From Clostridia bacterium (lineage in GTDB: Bacteria > Bacillota > Clostridia > Oscillospirales > CAG-272), in the NCBI GenBank assembly GCA_017540285.1, contig JAFYBI010000038.1:1-6965 (forward strand): a stretch of DNA of 6,965 nucleotides, written 5' to 3'. The position numbers and the translations under genes were made by a program. The notes beneath the pieces were generated by a model. It saw only the letters and a list, made by a program, of their open reading frames with translations, was not told the origin of the DNA and did no database searches. Positions 1 to 5,008 of the stretch are shown here, piece after piece. Positions within the stretch are counted from its first letter, which is position 1. Every line of letters starts with the position of its first letter.

Positions 1-1625
1 ATTACAGCATCGGCGGGGAAGAGAATTTCGTCCTGTTGAATCCGACGTCGGAGAAGCCCCGCGAGGAGGAGAACACCGACGCCATCTCCGCCGCCTTTGA
101 CGCGCTCCTGAACGGCGGCGGCCAGGAGGAGCCCGATCCCGGTCATCCCGAGGAACCCGTCGGGGAGCCGCAGACCGCGCCGGAGACGGACTCGCCGGAG
201 GCCGAAGCCCCCGAGACCGAAGCGCCCGAGACGGAAGCGCCCGCCGATCGGGAACCGGATGAGATCCCGGAGAGCCCCGACGAGAAGCGGGAGGAAGCCG
301 GGGAGCCGGCAGAGCCCGCCGAAGAAGCAGGACCCGACGATCGGGACGATCCGGAGCATCCCGAGACGCCCGACACGCTCGACGCGGGGGACGGGAACGC
401 GGAGGAGGAGACCGAGCCCGCCGAACCGGAGCCGGAGGAACCCGCCGTCACGGCGCTGCAGCTCTCGCGCGACAAGATGAGCCTCACCGTCGGCAGCGGC
501 TCCGTCCTGTATGCCACGATCAACGCCGAGGTAGGCGGACAGGACGTGACGGTGCGCTGGACGAACAGCGATAAGGAGGTCGTCGCGATCTCGCTCAATC
601 CGAACGGCGGTATCGACGTCAAGGGACTCGCGCCCGGCAAGGCGACCCTCGCCTGCTCCTACGGCAAGGATTTCCGCGAGACCTGCGAGGTCACGGTCAC
701 GGAGATCGAGGTCGATGTGCCGGATTACGACGAAAACATGATCGCGGACTTCCTCGCGGACGGCCTCTTCATCTACAACGACGGGGTCTACACCCAGGCC
801 TATTATTCCGAGACCAACTCGAAGTACTACGCCCAGACGGCAGCTTATTACAAGCAGCTCTTCGGGTGCAGTGTGCACGTGGTCGTCGCGCCGGTCTCCT
901 CCATGGTGATCGAGAATCCGAACGTCAAATCGAAGATCGCCGATCAGAAGGAAATGCTCGATAAGATGGCGGCGCTCTTCCCGCCCGGGGTGAACTTCGT
1001 CAACTGCTATGACGAACTCCATCAGCACCGGAAGGATTACCTCTTCTTCCGCACCGACCACCACTGGACCCAGCGCGGCGCCTATTACGCCTACGAAGCC
1101 TGGGCGAAATCGGCGGGACTCGAACCCACGCCCCTCGAGGATTTCGAATTCGAGGTCCATCAGGAGGAGTATCAGGGATCCATGTACGACTGGACCCTCG
1201 ACGCGCGCGTGAAGGAGTTCCACGACAGCGTGGAGGTGTTCTATCCCACGAAGAAGAACACCATGACCGTGACCGACAAGAACGGCAAGACGTGGCAGTT
1301 CAATTCCTGCATCAATTCCAATCACGGGTATCTCTGCTTCATCTCGGGAGACCATCCCTACACGGTCATCAACGTCCCGGAGAATCCGCAGGACAAGAAC
1401 GCGCTCGTCCTGAAGGATTCGTTCGGCAACGCGTTCGTGCCCTATCTCTGCGAGCACTTCGGCAACATCATCGTGGTGGACACGCGCCACACGAAGATGA
1501 ACGTCTACCAGCAGCTGAAGGATTACGGCATCACGGACATCTTCTTCGTGAACAACATCCAGGCCGCGAACACCTACGCATGGTCGAAGCGGTACATGGA
1601 GGCCGTGGGGCAGTACATGCCGTAA
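1..1625 (+). CDS. DHHW-family SGNH-like secreted protein with Pro/Glu stalk and BIG2 domain (5' partial)
   Basis: The reading frame is open from base 3 with no stop, so the true start is probably upstream. A TTG at 36 is the first possible in-window start, but it would leave an extracellular-type protein without a signal peptide. Numbering from that TTG, residues 30-137 are an acidic Pro/Glu/Ala-rich stalk. Residues 138-222 resemble a bacterial Ig-like (BIG2) domain, ending in a GLAPGKATL turn and a final EVTV strand. Residues 234-529 match the DHHW family: FFRTDHHW around D341-W344 and KDSFGN around D461-N465. In the related AlgJ/AlgX O-acetyltransferase-type proteins, a DxH motif and a later Ser form the catalytic triad, so D341, H343 and S462 are candidates. 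The role is therefore probably acyl transfer to, or esterase action on, a cell-surface polymer, outside the membrane. The substrate is unknown. Such genes often neighbour MBOAT acyltransferases, but none is visible here. The family call is firm and the activity is inferred. Confidence 0.85.
   Translation, partial: YSIGGEENFVLLNPTSEKPREEENTDAISAAFDALLNGGGQEEPDPGHPEEPVGEPQTAPETDSPEAEAPETEAPETEAPADREPDEIPESPDEKREEAGEPAEPAEEAGPDDRDDPEHPETPDTLDAGDGNAEEETEPAEPEPEEPAVTALQLSRDKMSLTVGSGSVLYATINAEVGGQDVTVRWTNSDKEVVAISLNPNGGIDVKGLAPGKATLACSYGKDFRETCEVTVTEIEVDVPDYDENMIADFLADGLFIYNDGVYTQAYYSETNSKYYAQTAAYYKQLFGCSVHVVVAPVSSMVIENPNVKSKIADQKEMLDKMAALFPPGVNFVNCYDELHQHRKDYLFFRTDHHWTQRGAYYAYEAWAKSAGLEPTPLEDFEFEVHQEEYQGSMYDWTLDARVKEFHDSVEVFYPTKKNTMTVTDKNGKTWQFNSCINSNHGYLCFISGDHPYTVINVPENPQDKNALVLKDSFGNAFVPYLCEHFGNIIVVDTRHTKMNVYQQLKDYGITDIFFVNNIQAANTYAWSKRYMEAVGQYMP
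204..248 (+). repeat. Three in-frame 15-bp tandem repeats in the stalk
   Basis: Three consecutive 15-base units (204-218, 219-233, 234-248) begin GAAGC and encode EAPET, EAPET and EAPAD. The first two differ at two bases and the third diverges at its 3' end. They lie in the acidic Pro/Glu stalk of the DHHW protein. Short in-frame repeats of this kind can change stalk length by slippage without breaking the frame. That consequence is inferred. Confidence 0.7.
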
Positions 1626-1662
1626 CGGAAAGAACATCCGAACCGCATACCCTGAATATCAA

Positions 1663-1670
1663 AGAGGAGG
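1663..1670 (+). promoter_or_regulatory. Ribosome binding site of the epimerase-like gene
   Basis: AGAGGAGG is a near-perfect Shine-Dalgarno sequence, nine bases before the ATG at 1680. It supports that start. It lies in the 54-bp gap after the DHHW gene, where I see neither a convincing terminator hairpin nor a clear promoter. Co-transcription with the upstream gene is therefore possible but unproven. Confidence 0.8.
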
Positions 1671-1679
1671 CTTGGCATC

Positions 1680-2504
1680 ATGAAACTCGGCATCATCAAC
1701 GGCTGGGACGAGGGCTCGTTCCGGTACGTTTCCGCGCTCGGACTCGAGGCGGTCGAATTCTGCTGCAACCACAACTATGACAGCATGGAGGTCGCGGGAC
1801 ACACCGACGAGATCGCGGGCTTCGCGGCGAAGTACGGCGTCTCGGTCGGCTCCATCGGCCGCTGGGGACAGACCCGCATCGATCCGGAAGGCCATGTGAT
1901 CCCCGCGGCGCTCCGGCACGACAAGAACCTCATCGACGCGGCGTCGTCGCTCGGCTGTCCGGTCTTCAACGCGGGCGTGAACTACACGCCGTCGAAGACC
2001 TTCGAGGAGAACGTGAAGATCGCCGTCGGCTATTTCGGCACGCTGATCGACTACGCGGAGGGCAAAAACGTCAAGATCGCGGCGTACAACTGCGACTGGG
2101 AGAACTTCGTCGTCAACGACATCGCGTGGGGACCCGTCCTCGGCGCGCTCCCGCAGCTCGGCAGCAAGTACGACACGTCGCACTGCCTCGGCCGCCGGGG
2201 GGACTACCTCTCCGAGATGAAGAGGTGGGGCGAGCGGATCTACCACTTCCACATCAAGGGCTCGCTCTACATCGACGGCGAGCACTACGACGATCCGCCG
2301 GCGGGGCTGGATCAGGTGAACTGGGGCGCGGTCTTTGAGATGCTCTACACGAAGGGCTACAACGGCATGCTGTCCATTGAGCCGCACTCGGGCCGCTGGA
2401 TGGGCGTGCGCGGGCAGTGGGGCGTCGAATTCACGATCCGGTACATCCGCCCGTTCCTCATGCCGGAGAACTACACGTACGACGGCACGCCGTATATGCC
2501 GTGA
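1680..2504 (+). CDS. Sugar phosphate isomerase/epimerase-like TIM-barrel protein
   Basis: This is a 274-residue cytoplasmic protein without signal peptide or membrane segment, a usual length for the xylose-isomerase-like TIM barrel superfamily (AP endonuclease 2 type). The N-terminal strand MKLGIIN and LGLEAVEF (E26) fit the first two beta strands. Residues matching the superfamily metal site are D165 and H168 in YDTSH, H191 in HFHIKG and E234 in SIEPHSG. The glutamate usually found on the fifth strand (as in LENH or VEVLN motifs) appears to be replaced: the aligned stretch reads KIAAYNCDWENF, around residues 132-143. The protein probably binds a divalent metal and acts on a sugar, sugar phosphate or polyol, but the substrate cannot be read from sequence. 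The ATG has a strong ribosome binding site. The stop codon overlaps the next gene's GTG start by four bases, so it heads a tightly coupled cluster. Superfamily assignment is strong; catalytic activity is open. Confidence 0.85.
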   Translation: MKLGIINGWDEGSFRYVSALGLEAVEFCCNHNYDSMEVAGHTDEIAGFAAKYGVSVGSIGRWGQTRIDPEGHVIPAALRHDKNLIDAASSLGCPVFNAGVNYTPSKTFEENVKIAVGYFGTLIDYAEGKNVKIAAYNCDWENFVVNDIAWGPVLGALPQLGSKYDTSHCLGRRGDYLSEMKRWGERIYHFHIKGSLYIDGEHYDDPPAGLDQVNWGAVFEMLYTKGYNGMLSIEPHSGRWMGVRGQWGVEFTIRYIRPFLMPENYTYDGTPYMP

Positions 2505-3184
2505 GAAAGAGATTCCTCCTCTGCGCGCTGACTGCCGTACTGCTCCTGACCTCCTGCCGTTCCGATGAAACAGTTCCTGCCGCTGAAACACAGCAGTCTG
2601 AGACGGATGCGGCGACGGAAACGGAAGAAAGGAAAGCGGATGAAACGGAGGTTTGGACGGGAGCAGAGGCCGATCCCGCAGAGGTCCGCGCCTTGATCGA
2701 AGAGACGTTTGCAGAGATGTTTCCGGACGGCTGCGACGTTCTTTCCGAGCGGGAAAAGGCGCGGGTGATCTACGACTGGATCACGCATAATGTCTATTAC
2801 TTAGGTGACCCCGACAGCAGAGATTTCATGTTTCACGATCGGTTTGTCGAAGCGGTGGAAGAAGCGCTGTCCAAGCGACACGGGAACTGTTATACTTATT
2901 ATGCCGTGTCAGCCGCGCTGCTCTCCCGCGCCGGATTTGAAGTGAAGAAGGCATGGTCCGTCCTGTATGATCCGGTACTTCCACAGGGGCAATATCACTA
3001 TTGGAATCTGGTCCTTATGAACGGCGAATGGCTGCACTTTGATACGACGCCGAACTTCGACGGGACGATTTTGAATAACTTTCTGCTGACTGAGGAAGAG
3101 ATAACAGCGAAGCACTTGATGGATTGGACTTACACCGTCGAAGAGCTGGATTTGTCCATTTTGTTTGATGGGGAGATGTCATGA
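2501..3184 (+). CDS. Lipoprotein with transglutaminase-like domain (first paralogue)
   Basis: This is a 227-residue predicted lipoprotein. The start is taken as the GTG at 2501, giving MRKRFLLCALTAVLLLTSC: a positive n-region, a hydrophobic core and an LTSC lipobox with Cys19. Reading from farther upstream would put a long polar segment in front of the signal peptide. The GTG overlaps the epimerase stop (GTGA), with no obvious Shine-Dalgarno, so coupling is likely. After an acidic linker (about 20-55), residues 84-182 form a transglutaminase/cysteine-protease-like domain: EKARVIYDWI helix, C130 in HGNCYTYY, H166 in YHYWNL and D181 in HFDTTP, a complete Cys-His-Asp set. The protein should sit on the outer face of the membrane. 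Related domains crosslink or cleave amide bonds, or act on peptidoglycan-linked peptides; the real substrate is unknown. The next gene encodes a clear paralogue. Base composition is lower in GC than the neighbours. The fold and lipoprotein nature are well supported. Confidence 0.85.
   Translation: MRKRFLLCALTAVLLLTSCRSDETVPAAETQQSETDAATETEERKADETEVWTGAEADPAEVRALIEETFAEMFPDGCDVLSEREKARVIYDWITHNVYYLGDPDSRDFMFHDRFVEAVEEALSKRHGNCYTYYAVSAALLSRAGFEVKKAWSVLYDPVLPQGQYHYWNLVLMNGEWLHFDTTPNFDGTILNNFLLTEEEITAKHLMDWTYTVEELDLSILFDGEMS
3170..3175 (+). promoter_or_regulatory. Ribosome binding site of the second transglutaminase-like lipoprotein
   Basis: GGGGAG lies five bases before the ATG at 3181, inside the 3' end of the preceding gene. 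Together with the ATGA overlap it fixes the start and fits translational coupling. Confidence 0.65.
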
Positions 3185-4017
3185 ACCATATCAGGACTTT
3201 CAAGAACATTTCCCGGAACAAAGGGCTTATTGAGATTGTTTTCGTACTGCTCTTCACGCTTCTCCTCCTCGCAAGCTGTCATGCGGAAGAGACTGCGGCC
3301 GATACCGTCCATCCTCAGATCATCGGAGCGCATGACATCCACTATACGCGCGGCAGGCCGCTGCCCGATCTCCTGAAGGACGTGTCTGCGACGGACGACG
3401 TGGACGGGGAAATCCCGGTCGAGGTCGACGATTCCGCGGTGGATTTCGACGAGCTCGGCGAGTATTCCATCGTCTATAAAGCGCGGGACCGTGCCGGGAA
3501 TTACGCGCAGAAGACCGTAAAAGTATATGTCGACGGCTATCGCGGCGATCAGGTGACCACCGAAGCCGTTGAAGCGATCGCCGACGAGGTACTCGCCGAG
3601 ATCCTGACGGATGGGATGACGAACCGGGAGAAAGCGGAGGCGATCCATGACTGGATCGCCGTTCACATGACGTATCTTCCCACACCCGAAGTAGTGGATT
3701 CCATCGGAAAACTGCCGCAAGCCGCGTATATCGGCTTTACGGAAGGAAACGGGAACTGCTATACGCTCTACGCGATGGGAGAGATCCTGCTGACGCGCGC
3801 GGGGATCCCGAATATACCGATCAGCAACAAAGACCCGGAGCACTATTGGAGCCTTGTGAAGGTTGATGGAGAGTGGCTGCATTTCAATGTTTACGCCGGT
3901 CAGCCGGACAGAGGCGCATGTTGTGAACCGGACGAAAGTATGCTTGGGTTTTTCGGCGGGAAAATGGCATGGACATACGATCCGGCGGACATGGAAGAAT
4001 GGGAGGGAATCGATTGA
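3181..4017 (+). CDS. Lipoprotein with Ig-like and transglutaminase-like domains (second paralogue)
   Basis: This is a 278-residue predicted lipoprotein. A hydrophobic stretch at 16-30 ends in an LASC lipobox with Cys33. Residues 44-118 resemble the DUF5011/HYR-type Ig-like domain: PQIIGA opening, ATDDVDGEI, LGEYSIVYKARDRAGN and a closing VKVYV strand. Residues 147-238 are a transglutaminase-like domain homologous to that of the preceding gene. They share NREKAEAIHDWI, GNCYTLYAM (C193), EHYWSLV (H221) and the GEWLHF strand. At the third catalytic position this protein has N236 (HFNVY) where the first paralogue has Asp. Papain-type cysteine proteases use Asn there, so activity is not excluded. 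The ATG overlaps the upstream stop by four bases and has a ribosome binding site; its own stop overlaps the next TTG start. The likely location is the outer membrane face, with the Ig-like domain as spacer or binding module. The substrate is unknown. Confidence 0.85.
   Translation: MNHIRTFKNISRNKGLIEIVFVLLFTLLLLASCHAEETAADTVHPQIIGAHDIHYTRGRPLPDLLKDVSATDDVDGEIPVEVDDSAVDFDELGEYSIVYKARDRAGNYAQKTVKVYVDGYRGDQVTTEAVEAIADEVLAEILTDGMTNREKAEAIHDWIAVHMTYLPTPEVVDSIGKLPQAAYIGFTEGNGNCYTLYAMGEILLTRAGIPNIPISNKDPEHYWSLVKVDGEWLHFNVYAGQPDRGACCEPDESMLGFFGGKMAWTYDPADMEEWEGID
4002..4006 (+). promoter_or_regulatory. Ribosome binding site selecting the TTG start of the DUF5662 gene
   Basis: GGAGG within GGGAGGG lies seven bases before the TTG at 4014. 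This favours that TTG over a farther upstream ATG at 3969. The ATG would add 15 residues lacking family similarity and lengthen the overlap with the previous gene to 49 bases. Confidence 0.7.
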
Positions 4018-4592
4018 ACATCCTCGGTCACCTGGAAACCGTCACCCGGCACCGCACGCTCGTGATGAAGCACTGCTTCCTCGCGGGGATCCCGTTCCGA
4101 GGTCTCGTGCACGACCTCTCGAAATTCTCCCCGACGGAGTTTATCCCCGGCGCGCGGTACTACGAGGAGGGCAAACGCTCCCCGAACGAGCGTGAGCGGG
4201 AGGTGACCGGATATTCCGCGGCGTGGATGCACCACAAGGGCCGCAATCCGCACCACTGGGAATACTGGTTCGACGTCAGCCCCGTCACGCACCGCTACGA
4301 GCCCGTCCGGATGCCGATCGACTATCTCAAGGAATCCTTCTGCGACCGCGTCGCCGCCTCGAAGATCTACCGTGGCGCGGACTACACGGACGCCTCCGCG
4401 CTGGAGTACTTCTGCTCGAAGAAGCAGATGGAATCCCTGATGCACCCCTGCACCGCCTGCATCCTCGGGCGATGGCTCGAAATGCTCGCCCGCGACGGGG
4501 AGGAGAAGACCTTCGCCCGGATCCGCCGGACGCGCGAGATCGTCTGCCATCCGGAGACGTGCGAAAAGGTGCGCGAACGGTTCGGAAAATGA
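4014..4592 (+). CDS. DUF5662 family protein
   Basis: This is a 192-residue cytoplasmic protein when started at the TTG at 4014, which overlaps the preceding stop as TTGA and has a good ribosome binding site. The sequence carries the conserved pattern of DUF5662, an uncharacterised family common in Firmicutes. Its motifs are HDLSKFSPTEF (H33, D34), AWMHHKGRNPHHWEYW (H73, H74, H80, H81, E83) and CDRVAASK (D111). The HD pair, clustered histidines and later Asp suggest an all-helical, metal-binding fold reminiscent of HD-domain phosphohydrolases; that link is inference. There is no signal peptide or membrane segment, in contrast to the two lipoproteins before it, so a shared substrate is not obvious. 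GC content is high again, like the epimerase gene. It is the last gene of the + strand chain, and the repeat-bearing intergenic region begins right after its stop. Family membership is strong; function is unknown. Confidence 0.85.
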   Translation: MNILGHLETVTRHRTLVMKHCFLAGIPFRGLVHDLSKFSPTEFIPGARYYEEGKRSPNEREREVTGYSAAWMHHKGRNPHHWEYWFDVSPVTHRYEPVRMPIDYLKESFCDRVAASKIYRGADYTDASALEYFCSKKQMESLMHPCTACILGRWLEMLARDGEEKTFARIRRTREIVCHPETCEKVRERFGK

Positions 4593-4771
4593 TAAAAAAG
4601 GGGGCTGTCGCATTACCTCCTGAAACGGAGAAGTGCAGCATCCCCTTTGTTGTTACGGATAAGGGCCGAGCGACGGTGTTGAAGAGCATGGCTTCGCACC
4701 GACTGTCATGTGTCATTGCGAGGAGCAGGTCCCGAGACCTGCGACGTGGCAATCCGCATCCCCTGTACGAG

Positions 4772-4797
4772 GGAAAAGCCATGGAGTATGGCTTTCC
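4772..4797. repeat. Central hairpin of the palindromic element
   Basis: GGAAAAGCCAT at 4772-4782 pairs with ATGGCTTTCC at 4788-4797 with one bulged A, leaving a five-base loop. It lies in the otherwise less symmetric centre of the element and is probably the variable core. Confidence 0.6.
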
Positions 4798-4831
4798 GTT
4801 TCATACATAACAGAGTACGGATTCCCACGTC

Positions 4832-4847
4832 AGGGCCTTAAGGCCCT
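4832..4847. repeat. Perfect 16-base palindrome in the right side arm
   Basis: AGGGCCTTAAGGCCCT is self-complementary over all 16 bases. It corresponds in position, but not in sequence, to the left side-arm hairpin at 4725-4742, suggesting that side arms vary while the arms around them are conserved. Confidence 0.7.
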
Positions 4848-4959
4848 TCCTCGGAATGACACCATCAAGTGCAGCTTCACGTCCCAATGCTTTTGCGACA
4901 ACCCCTTCGTTTTTTTCAGTTCTTTCCGGGGCTTCATGCAACAGCCCATTCTTTTTAGA

Positions 4960-4990
4960 AGGAAGACCGACCTTGCGGGCCGATCTTCCT
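4960..4990 (-). terminator. Probable terminator of purL
   Basis: A 13-base stem (4960-4972 with 4978-4990) closes a five-base loop. Read as minus-strand RNA, both imperfect positions become G-U wobbles and the stem is continuous. Read as plus-strand RNA, the same positions are A-C mismatches. The stem starts 18 bases beyond the purL stop. The following minus-strand bases are only moderately U-rich, so efficiency is uncertain. It may also act weakly on plus-strand transcripts, where CTCTCTTTATT follows. Confidence 0.6.
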
Positions 4991-5008
4991 CTCTCTTTAT
5001 TCTAAACT

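Larger units (their letters stand above)
4710..4862. repeat. 153-bp three-armed palindromic repeat element (MITE-like)
   Basis: The outer arms GTGTCATTGCGAGG (4710-4723) and CCTCGGAATGACAC (4849-4862) are inverted repeats matching 13 of 14. Inner arms GACGTGGCAATCCG (4743-4756) and CGGATTCCCACGTC (4818-4831) also match 13 of 14. Between outer and inner arms on each side sits a hairpin: GCAGGTC/GACCTGC (4725-4742) on the left and the perfect 16-base palindrome 4832-4847 on the right. The centre holds a third hairpin (4772-4797). The whole could fold as a cloverleaf-like structure on either strand. From general knowledge, repeats starting TGTCATTGCGAGG with GTGGCAATCCG are widespread, multi-copy intergenic elements in several bacterial groups and produce spurious CHCEE...PRNDT peptides. 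No coding role is likely. Confidence 0.75.
4600..4947. repeat. Imperfect inverted repeats, possible degenerate MITE ends
   Basis: GGGGCTGTCGCA at 4601-4612, preceded by six A residues, is matched in inverted orientation by TGCGACAACCCC at 4894-4905, followed within a few bases by a T run. The match is 11 of 12. A second candidate partner, ATGCAACAGCCC at 4936-4947, matches the left end (4602-4613) equally well. The arrangement resembles terminal inverted repeats of a small non-autonomous insertion, with two possible right ends. No transposase or certain target duplication is visible, so the identity is tentative. Confidence 0.45.
4593..5008. other. Gene-free convergent intergenic region with nested repeats
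   Basis: These 416 bases separate the + strand gene chain from the minus-strand purL. They contain a distant pair of inverted repeats, a 153-bp palindromic element and a terminator-like hairpin, each listed separately. The open frames crossing the region translate to repeat-derived peptides (CHCEE, PRNDT) that I do not accept as genes. No tRNA, transposase or promoter was recognised. Confidence 0.8.

Noticed and set aside
143..640. 165-codon Ser/Gly-rich minus-strand open frame
   Set aside because: It is the complement of the Pro/Glu stalk codons, which yields Ser/Gly runs mechanically.
2417..2500. Upstream start for the first lipoprotein gene
   Set aside because: It would bury the signal peptide behind about 28 polar residues and overlap deeply with the epimerase gene.
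1659..2591. 310-codon minus-strand open frame opposite the epimerase gene
   Set aside because: It is rich in Arg, Val and Ala with no recognisable motif. It is the antisense shadow expected opposite a high-GC gene.
3130..3882. 250-codon minus-strand open frame opposite the second lipoprotein
   Set aside because: The sense strand has a signal peptide, Ig-like and transglutaminase motifs, while the antisense product resembles nothing.
3969..4013. Upstream ATG start for the DUF5662 gene
   Set aside because: The extra 15 residues look unlike the family, and the ribosome binding site and NTGA overlap point to the TTG at 4014.
3900..4613. 237-codon minus-strand open frame opposite the DUF5662 gene
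   Set aside because: The sense strand shows clear DUF5662 motifs; the antisense product is an Arg/Val-rich shadow.
4707..4865. CAT triplets flanking the palindrome as a target duplication
   Set aside because: Three bases are too short to separate from chance.
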